Origin: Micrococcus lacusdianchii
Lineage (GTDB): Bacteria > Actinomycetota > Actinomycetes > Actinomycetales > Micrococcaceae
DNA: 64,000 nt
Assembly (NCBI RefSeq): GCF_023155805.1
Contig: NZ_JAKNUW010000006.1
Location: 1 to 64,000 of the forward strand
Direction: 5' to 3'
Below are positions 16,990 through 26,716 of this stretch, piece by piece. Within the stretch, counting starts at the first letter, position 1; each line of letters starts with the position of its first letter. The position numbers and the translations under genes were made by a program. A model generated the notes under the pieces. It saw nothing but the letters and a program-made list of their open reading frames with translations, did not search any database and was not told the origin of the DNA.

Positions 16990-17997
16990 ATGCCCAGCAC
17001 CGCCGCTCCCCTGCCGGCCCGCCTGCCTCCCGTCCTGACCGCCGCGGACCTCACCGACGCGGGTCTGCACCCCGAACGGTCCCGACGCGCGGGCCTCCGA
17101 CGCGTCGGCCAGGGGCTGTACCGCCAGACCGCTCGTGATCCGGGCTCCTGGGCGGACGTCGGCCTCGCTGACCCCTCCCATGGCCATGACCGCGACCTCC
17201 TGGACGCGGTGCTCCGGCGTCGGCCCACGGCCGTGCTCTCGCACGAGACCGCCGCCCACCTGCACGGCATCCCGACGCCGTCGCGTCCGTGGCGCCCGCC
17301 CGACGACGCCGGGCTCCCACGGGACGCCGCCGCGCCGGTCCACCTGACCCTGCCGCGCGGCAGCCGGCGGATCCGGCGGCCGGGCCTCGTGGACCACCGC
17401 CGGCGACTGGACCCGGCGCACGTCACGACCGTCCACGGCCTGCGCGTCACCACGCTCGAGCGCACATGGCTGGACCTCTGTGCTCTCGGCTTCCTCTGGA
17501 GGCTCGAGGACCTGGTCGCCGCAGGCGACCACTGCGTGAAGCGGCCGTGGACGCCCCAGGGCCGGCTCCCTCCACTGTCCACGCCGGACGCCCTCGCCCG
17601 GACGCTGCGGGAGGTCGGCCGGTTCTCAGGGATCCGGACGGCGCGGGCCGCCCTCGATCTCGTGCGCGTCGGCGCGGACTCGCCTCCGGAGACCCGCCTC
17701 CGGCTCGCCCTGGTGGACGCCGGTCTGCCCGAGCCGGAGCTGCAGGCGCCGATCCACCCGGCGGACCCCCGCTCCCCCGAGGCGGACCTGGCCTACCGGT
17801 CACTCCGCCTGTGCCTCCAGTACGACGGCGCCGGTCACCGCACGCCCGATCAGCAGACGCGCGATGCCCGCCGTGAGCGGTACGCCGCCGCCCACGGATG
17901 GGACACGTGGCGGGCCACCGTGCACGACCTGCGTGAGGGGTTCGCGTCACTGGTGGGCGAGGTGCGCCGTCGTCGTGCCGCCGCGGGAACCCTCTGA
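16990..17997 (+). CDS. AbiEi-like / DUF559-like protein with restriction-endonuclease-type C-terminus
   Basis: The 335-residue protein begins with a winged-helix-like region (LTAADLTDAGLHPERSRRAG, then LRRVGQGLYR) typical of actinobacterial AbiEi-antitoxin-like proteins, and ends with a very-short-patch-repair-like nuclease segment (EADLAYRSLRLCLQYDGAGH and a later AHGWDTWRAT). In the usual family the core reads EYDGxxH; here it is QYDGAGH, so one acidic residue is changed. The family is widespread but of unproven function; a DNA-binding or nuclease role is inference. It stands alone, bracketed by related palindromes A and B. ATG 16990 is the first ATG; TTG 16978 is an alternative. Confidence 0.75.
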   Translation: MPSTAAPLPARLPPVLTAADLTDAGLHPERSRRAGLRRVGQGLYRQTARDPGSWADVGLADPSHGHDRDLLDAVLRRRPTAVLSHETAAHLHGIPTPSRPWRPPDDAGLPRDAAAPVHLTLPRGSRRIRRPGLVDHRRRLDPAHVTTVHGLRVTTLERTWLDLCALGFLWRLEDLVAAGDHCVKRPWTPQGRLPPLSTPDALARTLREVGRFSGIRTARAALDLVRVGADSPPETRLRLALVDAGLPEPELQAPIHPADPRSPEADLAYRSLRLCLQYDGAGHRTPDQQTRDARRERYAAAHGWDTWRATVHDLREGFASLVGEVRRRRAAAGTL

Positions 17998-18037
17998 CCC
18001 ACACCCGCCCCCGCCACCGCTCCCCACACACACGAAT

Positions 18038-18088
18038 GGGGGCGAAACCGGGTGCCCTTCTCCATGAACGGCACCCGGTTTCGCCCCC
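18038..18088. repeat. Palindrome B, downstream of the nuclease-like gene
   Basis: Perfect 19-base arms (18038-18056 and 18070-18088, beginning GGGGGCGAAACCGGGTGCC) surround a 13-base loop. It lies between the convergent nuclease-like and citrate synthase genes and could be their terminator, but it has no T-run and its outer arm repeats that of palindrome A. Confidence 0.85.
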
Positions 18089-18133
18089 AGAGTGGCGACC
18101 GCCGCCCCGCAGCCGTCAGGGCGACGGCGCGGG

Positions 18134-19417
18134 TCAGCCCTGCTGGACCTGGCGGAGCTCCGGGCCCACGTAGATCTGGCGCGGGCGGCCGATCTTGGTG
18201 GCCGGGTCCTCGATCATCTCGCGCCACTGCGCGATCCAGCCGGGCAGACGGCCGAGCGCGAAGAGCACGGTGAACATCTTCTCGGGGAAGCCCATGGCCT
18301 TGTAGATCACGCCGGTGTAGAAGTCGACGTTCGGGTACAGCTTGCGCTCCACGAAGTAGTCGTCGGCCAGGGCCTTCTCCTCGAGACGCTGGGCGATCTC
18401 CAGCAGCTCGTCGTTGCCGCCGAGCTTCTCCAGGATGTCCGCGGCGGTCTTCTTGATGATCTTGGCGCGCGGGTCGTAGTTCTTGTAGACCCGGTGGCCG
18501 AAGCCCATCAGCTTGACGCCGGCCTCCTTGTTCTTCACCTTCTCCATGAAGTCCTCGGGCTTCGTGCCCTCGGCCTGGATCCGGCGCAGCATGTTGAGCA
18601 CCGCCTCGTTGGCGCCGCCGTGCAGCGGTCCGTACAGGGCGTTGATGCCGGCGGAGACGGAGGCGAACATGTTCGTGTGGGCGGAGCCCACGAGGCGCAC
18701 GGTGGACGTGGAGCAGTTCTGCTCGTGGTCCGCGTGCAGCATGAGCAGCAGGTCCAGGGCCTTGGCCATGTCCGGGTCGATCTCATAGTCCTCGGCGGGG
18801 ACGCCGAAGCACAGGCGCATGAAGTTCTCGACGTAGTTCAGGTCGTTCTTGGGGTACATGAACGGCTGGCCGAGGGACTTCTTGAACGCGTAGGCGGCGA
18901 GCACGGGCAGCTTCGCCAGCAGGCGCACGGTGGAGATGTGCACCTGCTCCTCATCGAACGGGTCCAGGGAGTCGCCGTAGAAGGTGGACAGCGCGGACAC
19001 GGAGGAGGACAGCACCGGCATGGGGTGCGCGTCCCGCGGGAAGCCGGAGAAGAACTGCTTGACGTCCTCGTGCACCATGTTGTGCCGCAGGATGTTCGTC
19101 TCCCATTCCTCCGACTGCTGGACGTCCGGCAGCTCGCCGTTGATCAGCAGGTAGGCCACGTCCATGAAGCTGGAGTGCTCGGCCAGGTCCTCGATCGCGT
19201 AGCCGCGGTAGCGCAGGATGCCCTCGTCGCCGTCGATGAAGGTGATGGCGGACTTGGCGTTGGCCGTGTTCATGAAGCCCGGGTCGTAGGTGACCCTGCC
19301 GGTCTCCTTGAGCAGCGGCGCGATCGTGATGCCGTCGTTGCCGGCCACGGCGCGCTCGACGCCGAGGTCCAGGCTCTGGTCGCCGACGGTCAGCCGGGCG
19401 GACTCGTTCTCGGTCAC
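18134..19417 (-). CDS. gltA: Citrate synthase
   Basis: The 427-residue enzyme condenses oxaloacetate and acetyl-CoA at the entry of the TCA cycle. The active-site histidines are in SVSAGINALYGPLHGGANEA and MGFGHRVYKNYDPRA, and the aspartate region LYPNVDFYTGVI is present, as in type II hexameric enzymes. The start is GTG 19417, preceded by GAGGGAGA; the frame upstream lacks family similarity. Confidence 0.97.
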   Translation of the reverse strand: MTENESARLTVGDQSLDLGVERAVAGNDGITIAPLLKETGRVTYDPGFMNTANAKSAITFIDGDEGILRYRGYAIEDLAEHSSFMDVAYLLINGELPDVQQSEEWETNILRHNMVHEDVKQFFSGFPRDAHPMPVLSSSVSALSTFYGDSLDPFDEEQVHISTVRLLAKLPVLAAYAFKKSLGQPFMYPKNDLNYVENFMRLCFGVPAEDYEIDPDMAKALDLLLMLHADHEQNCSTSTVRLVGSAHTNMFASVSAGINALYGPLHGGANEAVLNMLRRIQAEGTKPEDFMEKVKNKEAGVKLMGFGHRVYKNYDPRAKIIKKTAADILEKLGGNDELLEIAQRLEEKALADDYFVERKLYPNVDFYTGVIYKAMGFPEKMFTVLFALGRLPGWIAQWREMIEDPATKIGRPRQIYVGPELRQVQQG

Positions 19418-19502
19418 GGGTGTCTCCCTCGTCTTCCTGTGATGGTGGGTCCGGGCGGGACCGGCGGATGACGGGGCCCGCGCTCGGGAGCGACTGTGGC
19501 CC

Positions 19503-19508
19503 ACGCTA
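19503..19508 (-). promoter_or_regulatory. Candidate -10 box, gltA
   Basis: TAGCGT on the minus strand would give an untranslated leader of about 80 bases. Confidence 0.35.
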
Positions 19509-19556
19509 CCAAGTCGCGCCCGGCTCGCGGGCACGGCGCGGCTCTGCGACGGCGCC

Positions 19557-20708
19557 TCAGTCGGCCCGCGGGCCCCGCTCGCGCAGTCGCCGGGCCGCCG
19601 CCGCGACGGCGTCATCGGGCGCGGTGAGGGCCACGCGGACGTAGCCGTGCCCCGCCGTGCCGTAGAACACGCCGGGTCCCGCGACGATCCCGAGGTCCGC
19701 CAACTCCCCCAGCAGGTCCCAGGAGTCCTGCTCCGTGGCGGCGGCCAGATCCCGGTCGGCGCGCCGCGTCCACAGGTAGAGGCCGGCCTCGGAGTGGTCG
19801 ACGGCGCACCCCGCCTCTCGCAGGGCCGGCAGCAGGGCCTCGCGACGGGCGCGGTAGAGCGCCTTCTGCGCGGCCACGTGCTCGTCGTCCCCGAGGGCCA
19901 CGGCCATGGCGTGCTGCACCGGGGCCGGAACGATCATGCCGGCGTGCTTGCGCGTGTTGACCAGCGCGCTCACGAGCTCCGGGTCCCCCGCGGCGAATGC
20001 CGCACGGTAGCCGGCCAGGTTGGACTGCTTGGACAGCGAGTAGATGCTCAGCAGCCCCGTGTGGTCGCCCCCGGAGACCTCGGGCGCGAGGATGCACGGG
20101 ACCGTGCGACCCTCCCATGCGTCCCAGCCGAGTTCGGCGTAGCACTCGTCTCCGCACACGACGGCGCCGAGCGCGCGGGCGTCGTCCACGACCGACTTCA
20201 GGGCGGGCGCGTCCAGGACGGCACCGGTCGGATTCGCCGGGGAGTTGGTCCACACGAGGCGCACCCGGGCGCGGACGTCCTCGTCCAGCTCGGCCAGCGT
20301 GTCCGCCGCCACCGCCTCGGCGCCGACGATCTGTGCGCCGATCGCATACGTGGGGTACGCGGTGGCGGGGACGACGACGACGTCGCCCGGACCCAGCCCC
20401 AGCAGCGTGGGCAGCCACGCGATGAATTCCTTGGACCCCACCGTGGGGATCACGGCCCGCGGATCCAGGCCGGCCACCCCGCGACGCCGGGCGAACCACT
20501 CCGCCACGGCGCGGCGCAGGGCCTCGGTGCCGTGCGTCGTCGGGTAGCCGTGGGCGTCCGCGGCGGAGGTGAGCGCGTCGCGGATCAGCGCGGGCGTGGC
20601 GTCCACCGGGGTGCCGATGGACAGGTCCACGGTGCCCTCGGGGTGCGCGGCGGCGCGCTCCCGGTACGGGGTGAGCGTGTCCCAGGGGTAGTCCGGCAGC
20701 GTCAGCAT
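19557..20708 (-). CDS. dapC: Succinyldiaminopimelate transaminase
   Basis: The 383-residue PLP enzyme belongs to aminotransferase class I. The PLP lysine is in the motif SIYSLSKQSNLAGYR, the substrate-cofactor region is TNSPANPTGAVL, and CGDECYAELGW holds the cofactor-binding aspartate. In actinobacteria the gene next to fdxA is the DapC of the lysine pathway, and dapD and dapE nearby agree. It begins five bases after fdxA ends, so the two are co-transcribed. Confidence 0.93.
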   Translation of the reverse strand: MLTLPDYPWDTLTPYRERAAAHPEGTVDLSIGTPVDATPALIRDALTSAADAHGYPTTHGTEALRRAVAEWFARRRGVAGLDPRAVIPTVGSKEFIAWLPTLLGLGPGDVVVVPATAYPTYAIGAQIVGAEAVAADTLAELDEDVRARVRLVWTNSPANPTGAVLDAPALKSVVDDARALGAVVCGDECYAELGWDAWEGRTVPCILAPEVSGGDHTGLLSIYSLSKQSNLAGYRAAFAAGDPELVSALVNTRKHAGMIVPAPVQHAMAVALGDDEHVAAQKALYRARREALLPALREAGCAVDHSEAGLYLWTRRADRDLAAATEQDSWDLLGELADLGIVAGPGVFYGTAGHGYVRVALTAPDDAVAAAARRLRERGPRAD

Positions 20709-20713
20709 GCGCC

Positions 20714-21040
20714 TCAGGCGCCCTCGCCCTGCGGCGGCAGCGCCGAGATCAGCGGGTGGTCCTTGGCGATCTGCCCGAGCTTGGCCGCGCCTCCCGGGGA
20801 GCCGAGGTCGTCGAAGAACTCGACGTTCGCCTTGTAGTAGTCGGCCCACTCCTCCGGGACGTCGTCCTCGTAGTAGATGGCCTCCACCGGGCACACGGGC
20901 TCGCACGCGCCGCAGTCCACGCACTCGTCCGGGTGGATGTACAGGGAGCGCTCGCCCTCGTAGATGCAGTCCACGGGGCACTCGTCGATGCACGCCTTGT
21001 CCTTGACGTCCACACACGGCAACGCGATCACATAGGTCAC
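20714..21040 (-). CDS. fdxA: Seven-iron ferredoxin
   Basis: The 108-residue protein has two cluster motifs: [17 protein letters not shown] and [12 protein letters not shown], giving one [3Fe-4S] and one [4Fe-4S] cluster as in mycobacterial FdxA. A C-terminal acidic extension is normal for the group. It is a cytosolic electron carrier; its partners cannot be told from the sequence. The GTG start overlaps the stop of the upstream membrane-protein gene (GTGA). Confidence 0.95.
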   Translation of the reverse strand: MTYVIALPCVDVKDKACIDECPVDCIYEGERSLYIHPDECVDCGACEPVCPVEAIYYEDDVPEEWADYYKANVEFFDDLGSPGGAAKLGQIAKDHPLISALPPQGEGA

Positions 21041-21513
21041 GGCTGACCATCCACCTCTCTGACGGGCACGGGATTGGGGGTTCCCCCCAGGGTACTCGCT
21101 CCGTCCCGGCCGCCCGGGGCGGGACACGGGCGACGGCGTCGCACGCCGAGCACCAGCAGGAGCACCCCGAGCACGGGCAGGCCCAGGACCCAGCCGACCG
21201 AGGCGAGCAGCGCCGTCGGCATGGTCTGCGCGAGCGGGGCGGTCCACGGCAGGCCGAGCTGGTCGGTGGCCGGCAGGCGGTACAGGGCCAGGACCGCGGT
21301 GAACGCGCCGATCACGACCGCGCCGCCCGCCGGCACCGGGTGCGCGCCCGAGGCGGCCGCAGTGCGCATCCACCACCGCTGGGTGGAGCCCGCCAGCAGC
21401 AGGGCGAGCACGAGGCCCCAGGGCAGGGCCATGCCAGCCACGGGCGCGAGGTTCAGGTGCGTCACGGTGCCCAGGGCCCCGACGAGGGCGCCGAGGGCGA
21501 GCCCGGGCAACAC
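21037..21513 (-). CDS. Small membrane protein, possibly DUF6113 family
   Basis: About 158 residues with four predicted membrane segments ([69 protein letters not shown]) and a short basic tail. Its place between typA and fdxA matches a small hypothetical membrane gene in relatives that I recall as DUF6113; this is not certain. The start is ambiguous: GTG 21513 is chosen because a terminator hairpin at 21555-21599 should end the typA message, but GTG 21642, overlapping typA, is open in the same frame. Confidence 0.6.
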   Translation of the reverse strand: MLPGLALGALVGALGTVTHLNLAPVAGMALPWGLVLALLLAGSTQRWWMRTAAASGAHPVPAGGAVVIGAFTAVLALYRLPATDQLGLPWTAPLAQTMPTALLASVGWVLGLPVLGVLLLVLGVRRRRPCPAPGGRDGASTLGGTPNPVPVREVDGQP

Positions 21514-21554
21514 GCCGCGGCCACGGCGGGGCGCGGCCGTGGAGGTGGATGCCG

Positions 21555-21599
21555 CGACGGCGGCGCCGTCCCCTGCGGAGGGGGCAGGCGCCGCCGTCG
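21555..21599 (-). terminator. Hairpin just after typA
   Basis: Perfect 13-base arms (21555-21567 and 21587-21599), extended by CCCC/GGGG pairing, begin 23 bases past the typA stop codon on the minus strand. Confidence 0.7.
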
Positions 21600-21622
21600 T
21601 GGCGTGCCGGGGACGGACCGGC

Positions 21623-23533
21623 TCAGGCCCGCGCGCGGGCACGGGCGGCCTTGAGGCGCTCGTTGGCGTCCAGCACAACCTTGCGGATGCGGATGTCCTC
21701 GGGGGTGATCTCCACGCACTCGTCCTCGCGGGCGAACTCGAGGGACTCCTCGAGGGTCAGCACGCGGGGCGGGGTCAGGCCCTCGAAGGAGTCGGAGGAG
21801 GCGGCACGCATGTTGGTGAGCTTCTTCTCCTTGGTGATGTTCACGTCCATGTCGTCCGCGCGGGAGTTCTCGCCGACGATCATGCCCTCATACACCTCGG
21901 AGCCGGGCTGGATGAAGAACGAGCCGCGCTCCTGCAGGTTGATCATCGCGAACGGCGTGGCGGTTCCCGCGCGGTCGGCCACCAGGGAGCCGTTGGTGCG
22001 GTACTCGATCTCGCCGGTCCAGGGCTCGTAGCCGGCCGCGTAGGAGGAGGCGATGCCCGCGCCGCGCGTGTCGGTGAGGAAGCGGGTGCGGAAGCCGATC
22101 AGGCCGCGGGCCGGGACCAGGAAGTCCATGCGGATCCAGCCGGTGCCGTGGTTGGACATCTCCTGCATGCGGCCCTTGCGGGCGGCCATGAGCTGCGTGA
22201 CCGCGCCCATGAACTCCTCGGGGACGTCGATGGTCATCATCTCCATCGGCTCGTGCAGCTTGCCGTCGACGGTCTTGGTGACCACCTGCGGCTTGCCCAC
22301 GGTCAGCTCGAAGCCCTCGCGGCGCATCTGCTCCACGAGGATGGCCAGCGCCAGCTCGCCGCGGCCCTGCACCTCCCACGCGTCCGGGCGCTCGGTGGGG
22401 AGCACCTTGAGGGACACGTTGCCGATCAGCTCCTTGTCCAGGCGGTCCTTGACCTGGCGCGCGGTGACCTTGGCGCCCTTGACGCGCCCGGCCAACGGGG
22501 ACGTGTTGATGCCCACGGTCATGGAGATGGCCGGGTCGTCCACCGTGATCAGCGGCAGCGGCCTGGGGTTCTCCAGATCGGTGAGGGTCTCACCGATCAT
22601 GATGTCCTCGATGCCGGCGACGGCGACGATCTCGCCGGGCCCGGCCTCCTCGGCGGGCACGCGCTCGAGGCCCTCGGTGGCGAGCAGCTCGGTGATCTTC
22701 ACGGTCTTCAGCTCGCCGTCCTGACGGGCCCACGCGACCTGCTGGCCCTTCCTGAGGGTGCCGTTGAAGATGCGCAGCAGGGCCAGGCGGCCGAGGAACG
22801 GGGACGCGTCCAGGTTGGTGACGTGGGCCTGGAGGACCTCGGACTCGTCGTACCGCGGGGCGGGGATGCGCTCCATGATGATCTGGAACAGCGGCTCCAG
22901 GTCCTCGGCGTCCGGAAGGCTGCCGTCGGCGGGCTGGGTCAGGGAGGCGCGGCCGGCCTTGCCGGAGGCGTACACCACGGGCACGTCCAGCACGGAGTCC
23001 AGGTCCAGGTCCTCGACCTCCTCGGCCAGGTCCGAGGCAAGGCCCAGGAGCAGGTCCATGGAGTCGGAGACGACGCCGTCGATGCGGGCGTCCGGGCGGT
23101 CGGTCTTGTTGACCACGAGCACCACGGGCAGCTTGGCGGCCAGCGCCTTGCGCAGGACGAAGCGGGTCTGCGGCAGCGGCCCCTCGGAGGCGTCCACCAG
23201 CAGCACGACGCCGTCCACCATGGACAGGCCGCGCTCCACCTCGCCGCCGAAGTCGGCGTGGCCGGGGGTGTCGATCACGTTGATGGTGACGGTCTGCCCC
23301 TCGGGGGCGGAGGGGCCGGAGTAGAACACGGTGGTGTTCTTGGCCAGGATCGTGATGCCCTTCTCCTTCTCCAGGTCCCCGGAGTCCATGACGCGCTCGG
23401 CGACGTCCCCGTGGGTCGAGAAGGCGCCGGTCTGCCGGAGCATGGCGTCCACCAGGGTGGTCTTGCCGTGGTCCACGTGGGCCACGATGGCCACGTTGCG
23501 CAGGTCGGAGCGGCGGGTGTCGGTCGAGGTCAT
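21623..23533 (-). CDS. typA: Ribosome-associated GTPase BipA/TypA
   Basis: The 636-residue translational GTPase has G1 [11 protein letters not shown]2 region [14 protein letters not shown]3 [13 protein letters not shown]4 NKTDRPDAR and the BipA-specific C-terminal domain ([32 protein letters not shown]). BipA acts in ribosome assembly and stress responses, especially at low temperature. The start is the first codon that matches the family ([20 protein letters not shown]). It has its own terminator and promoter. Confidence 0.96.
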   Translation of the reverse strand: MTSTDTRRSDLRNVAIVAHVDHGKTTLVDAMLRQTGAFSTHGDVAERVMDSGDLEKEKGITILAKNTTVFYSGPSAPEGQTVTINVIDTPGHADFGGEVERGLSMVDGVVLLVDASEGPLPQTRFVLRKALAAKLPVVLVVNKTDRPDARIDGVVSDSMDLLLGLASDLAEEVEDLDLDSVLDVPVVYASGKAGRASLTQPADGSLPDAEDLEPLFQIIMERIPAPRYDESEVLQAHVTNLDASPFLGRLALLRIFNGTLRKGQQVAWARQDGELKTVKITELLATEGLERVPAEEAGPGEIVAVAGIEDIMIGETLTDLENPRPLPLITVDDPAISMTVGINTSPLAGRVKGAKVTARQVKDRLDKELIGNVSLKVLPTERPDAWEVQGRGELALAILVEQMRREGFELTVGKPQVVTKTVDGKLHEPMEMMTIDVPEEFMGAVTQLMAARKGRMQEMSNHGTGWIRMDFLVPARGLIGFRTRFLTDTRGAGIASSYAAGYEPWTGEIEYRTNGSLVADRAGTATPFAMINLQERGSFFIQPGSEVYEGMIVGENSRADDMDVNITKEKKLTNMRAASSDSFEGLTPPRVLTLEESLEFAREDECVEITPEDIRIRKVVLDANERLKAARARARA

Positions 23534-23571
23534 GGAGGTCCTGTCCGGTTCGGGATGGGGTGCGGGCACAG

Positions 23572-23618
23572 CACGACGGCGGCCCCGCACGATCATACGC
23601 GTGGGGGCCGCCGTCGTG
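23572..23618 (-). terminator. Terminator of the peptide importer operon, containing the typA -10 box
   Basis: Perfect 15-base arms (23572-23586 and 23604-23618) enclose a 17-base loop. It lies 18 bases after the stop codon of the fused ATPase gene on the minus strand. The loop contains TATGAT on the minus strand. Confidence 0.8.
23592..23597 (-). promoter_or_regulatory. -10 box of typA, in the loop of the preceding terminator
   Basis: TATGAT is one base from the consensus TATAAT and lies 58 bases before the typA start. No clear -35 box is seen 16-18 bases upstream. Confidence 0.5.
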
Positions 23619-23636
23619 ATGCGGGGTGCGGGACCG

Positions 23637-25493
23637 TCAGTAGGCGGCCTCGCCGAGGGAGGCGAGCAGCTCGCGCCGCTCCTGGCGGCGCTCGGCCTGC
23701 AGGTCCGGGTCCGGCACGGGCGCCGCCGCCAGCAGGCGACGGGTGTACTCGGCCTGCGGGTCGTGCAGGACGTTCTCCGTGGGGCCCTGCTCCACCTGGC
23801 GGCCGTCCTTCAGGACGAGCACCTTGTGGGCCAGCATGTCCACCACCGCGAGGTCATGGGACACGAACAGGCAGGCGAAGGAGTACCGGGACTGCAGCTC
23901 GGCGAACATCTCGAGGACCGCGGCCTGGACGGACACGTCGAGCGCCGAGGTGGGCTCGTCCGCGATCAGGACCTCGGGGTCCAGGGTCAGCGCACGGGCG
24001 ATCGAGATGCGCTGGCGCTGACCGCCGGAGAGCTCGTGCGGGTATCGGTTGACCACGGAGCGCGGCAGACGGACGGCGTCCACGAGCTCCTCGGCACGGG
24101 CCAGGCGCGAGCGCCGGTCCCCCACCCCGTGCACCACCATCGGCTCGGTGATGATGTCGCCGATGGGGAAGCGCGGGTCGAGCGAGGCCGCGGGGTCCTG
24201 GAAGACCACGCCGATCTTGCGCCGCAGCCGCCGCTGCTCCTTCGTGGGCATGGTGGCGAGGTCCTCGCCCTGGATGCGCAGCGAGCCCGCGGCCACCGGC
24301 AGCAGGCCGAGCACGGCCTTCGCGATGGTGGACTTGCCCGAGCCGGACTCGCCCACCAGGCCGAGGATCTCTCCCGGGGCCACGGAGAAGCTGACGTCGT
24401 GCACCACACGGTTCTTCTTGCCGCGGTGGTCGTACTCGATGCTCAGGTCCTCGGCCTCGATGGCGTAGACGGCCTGGGACTGCGTGGCGGTGACCGGCTC
24501 CGGCTCCGCCACCTCGTACGTGGCGCCCAGACGGGGCACCGCCGCGAGCAGCTTCTGCGTGTACGGGTGCTGCGGGTGCTGCAGCACCTGGTGGACCGGG
24601 CCCGTCTCCACCATCTCGCCGTGGAGCATCACGCACACGCGGTCCGCCATGTCCGCCACCACGCCCATGTTGTGCGTGATCAGCAGGATGCCGGTGTTCA
24701 TCTTGTTCTTCAGCGAACGCAGCAGCTCGAGGATCTCGGCCTGCACCGTGACGTCGAGCGCCGTGGTGGGCTCGTCCGCGATGATCACCTTGGGCGAGCA
24801 GCTGATCGCCATCGCGATGACGATGCGCTGGCGCTGGCCGCCGGAGAACTGGTGCGGGTACTGCTTGAGCCGGCTGGCGGCGTCGGGGATGCCCACCATG
24901 GTGAGCAGCTCGACGGCGCGCTTGTCCGCCTCGGTGCCGTACGCGATCCCGTGCACCTGCAGCGCCTCGGTGAGCTGGTCGCCCACCGTGAGTACCGGGT
25001 TCAGGGCCGTCATGGGCTCCTGGAACACCATGGCGACGTCGTCGCCGCGGATCCCGCGCAGCTGCCCGGGGGTCATGGTGAGCACCTCGCGGCCGGCGAG
25101 CTTCACCGAGCCGGTGATGTCCGCCGTCGGGGGCAGCAGGCCCATGGCCGTGGAGCTGGTGACCGACTTGCCCGAGCCGGACTCGCCCACCAGGGCGACG
25201 ACCTCGCCGGGCTTGACGTCGAACGTGACTCCCTTGACCGCATGCACCGAGCCGAACTCGGTGGCGAAGCGCACGTCCACGTCCCGGAAGGACAGGATCG
25301 GCTCGCCGCCGAGGTCGTCGTGGCGCTGGACCACGCCGATCGCGCTGGTGGCCGGCCCCGTCACCGGGTGCGGCGCGGTGACCGGGCCCGGCACGAGGCC
25401 GCCCTGCTCCGCCGCGGGGGTGGAGGCGGCATGGCTGCCGGCGTTGTTCTCGACCATGTCACGGTCCTTCCCGTCGAATGCCTTCGCGTTCAT
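23637..25493 (-). CDS. Peptide ABC importer ATPase, two fused nucleotide-binding domains (OppD-OppF)
   Basis: The 618-residue protein is two complete ATPases in tandem. Each half has Walker [11 protein letters not shown], a signature (FSGGQRQR in the first, LSGGQRQR in the second), Walker B ([11 protein letters not shown] and [11 protein letters not shown]) and an oligopeptide/dipeptide C-terminal region ([24 protein letters not shown]). The first 60 residues are a variable lead. ATG 25493 overlaps the stop of the permease gene by one base (TGATG). Cytosolic motor of the importer encoded by the four genes 23637-30306. Confidence 0.95.
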   Translation of the reverse strand: MNAKAFDGKDRDMVENNAGSHAASTPAAEQGGLVPGPVTAPHPVTGPATSAIGVVQRHDDLGGEPILSFRDVDVRFATEFGSVHAVKGVTFDVKPGEVVALVGESGSGKSVTSSTAMGLLPPTADITGSVKLAGREVLTMTPGQLRGIRGDDVAMVFQEPMTALNPVLTVGDQLTEALQVHGIAYGTEADKRAVELLTMVGIPDAASRLKQYPHQFSGGQRQRIVIAMAISCSPKVIIADEPTTALDVTVQAEILELLRSLKNKMNTGILLITHNMGVVADMADRVCVMLHGEMVETGPVHQVLQHPQHPYTQKLLAAVPRLGATYEVAEPEPVTATQSQAVYAIEAEDLSIEYDHRGKKNRVVHDVSFSVAPGEILGLVGESGSGKSTIAKAVLGLLPVAAGSLRIQGEDLATMPTKEQRRLRRKIGVVFQDPAASLDPRFPIGDIITEPMVVHGVGDRRSRLARAEELVDAVRLPRSVVNRYPHELSGGQRQRISIARALTLDPEVLIADEPTSALDVSVQAAVLEMFAELQSRYSFACLFVSHDLAVVDMLAHKVLVLKDGRQVEQGPTENVLHDPQAEYTRRLLAAAPVPDPDLQAERRQERRELLASLGEAAY

Positions 25494-26716
25494 CACAGGC
25501 CTCCCTGTCCGCCGCCGGCACCGAAGCCGCTGGTGTTGTGCGGCTGGTTCGGGCGGCCGTCCGCGTCCACCGGGGCGTCGTTCAAGCCCGCGCCGCGGGC
25601 GGTGGGCGCGGCGGCCAGGCCGCCGGCCGTGGTGGCGCCGGCCTCGGTCACCGAGGCACGGCGGCTGAAGAAGCCGCGCTTGCGGCGGTGCGCGCCGGAC
25701 TGGCGGGGGTCGAACGCGTCGCGCAGGCCGTCGCCGAGGAAGTTCACGGACAGGGCGATCGCCAGGATCATCATGCCGGGCCACCAGAACAGCCACGGAC
25801 GCGTGGTGAACGCGTTCTGGTACTGGCTGATCAGCAGGCCGAGGGAGGAGTCCGGGGGCGTCACGCCGAAGCCCAGGTAGGACAGCGAGGTCTCCAGGAG
25901 CACGGCACCCGCGATCGCGAAGGTCGCGTTGACGACGATCACGCCGATGGTGTTCGGCAGCAGGTGCTTGGCGATGATGCGCCCGGGCTTGGCGCCCATG
26001 GCCACGGCCGCGGCCACGAACTCCTTCTCCCTCAGGGAGAGGATCTCACCGCGCACCAGGCGGGCCAGCGAGGTCCAGGAGACCAGGCCCAGCACCACGG
26101 CGAGCGGGATGATCCCCAGCTCGAGGCCCGAGGCCATCTGGCCCAGGACGGCGGCCAGCACCAGCAGCGGGATCACGATGATCAGGTCGGTCAGGCGCAT
26201 CAGCACCGAGTCCACCCACCCGCCGAAGTAGGCGGAGATCGCGCCGACGGCGGCACCGATGACGGTGGAGAGCAGGCCCACGATGGCCGCGATGATCATG
26301 GACTGCTGCGTGCCGCGCATGACGAGCGCGAAGTAGTCCTTGCCCGTGGACTCCTGGCCGAAGGGGTGCTCGCCCCAGCGCAGGCCCTCGCCGCCGAGGA
26401 ACTGCGGCACGAGCGAGAGGGTCGGCTTGCCCCCGTTCACGATGGTGGCGGCCGAGGTGTAGGACTTGTCCCACCAGCCCGGGATGCCGGCGAAGCCGAT
26501 CGAGGTGAACGCCAGGAGCGTCACCAGGGTGAGGACCACGAGGGACACCATGGCGGCCTTGTGGCGGAAGAATCGCTTCCGGACGAGGGCACCCTGGGAG
26601 TAGGACCTGCCGGCGTTCTCCCGGAGCTTGATGTCCTCGGCCTCGGCGAGGTCGACGACGGCGGTGCCGCCCGCGGGGCGGCCGGTGTTCTGTGCGGAGG
26701 AGCTCACGGGGATCAC
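25493..26716 (-). CDS. Peptide ABC importer permease (OppC/DppC type)
   Basis: The 407-residue permease has an N-terminal OppC domain with the first helix at residues 55-77, a periplasmic segment, then the BPD transport domain with EAA-type loop [21 protein letters not shown] and the family motif [11 protein letters not shown]. The tail of about 65 residues ([12 protein letters not shown] onward) is basic then Gly/Pro-rich, longer than usual. The GTG start overlaps the upstream permease stop by four bases. Confidence 0.94.
   Translation of the reverse strand: MIPVSSSAQNTGRPAGGTAVVDLAEAEDIKLRENAGRSYSQGALVRKRFFRHKAAMVSLVVLTLVTLLAFTSIGFAGIPGWWDKSYTSAATIVNGGKPTLSLVPQFLGGEGLRWGEHPFGQESTGKDYFALVMRGTQQSMIIAAIVGLLSTVIGAAVGAISAYFGGWVDSVLMRLTDLIIVIPLLVLAAVLGQMASGLELGIIPLAVVLGLVSWTSLARLVRGEILSLREKEFVAAAVAMGAKPGRIIAKHLLPNTIGVIVVNATFAIAGAVLLETSLSYLGFGVTPPDSSLGLLISQYQNAFTTRPWLFWWPGMMILAIALSVNFLGDGLRDAFDPRQSGAHRRKRGFFSRRASVTEAGATTAGGLAAAPTARGAGLNDAPVDADGRPNQPHNTSGFGAGGGQGGL

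Noticed and set aside
18038-18088. An attachment site or recombination site for a phage
   Set aside because: No integrase or phage gene is in the window; the structure is a simple inverted repeat.
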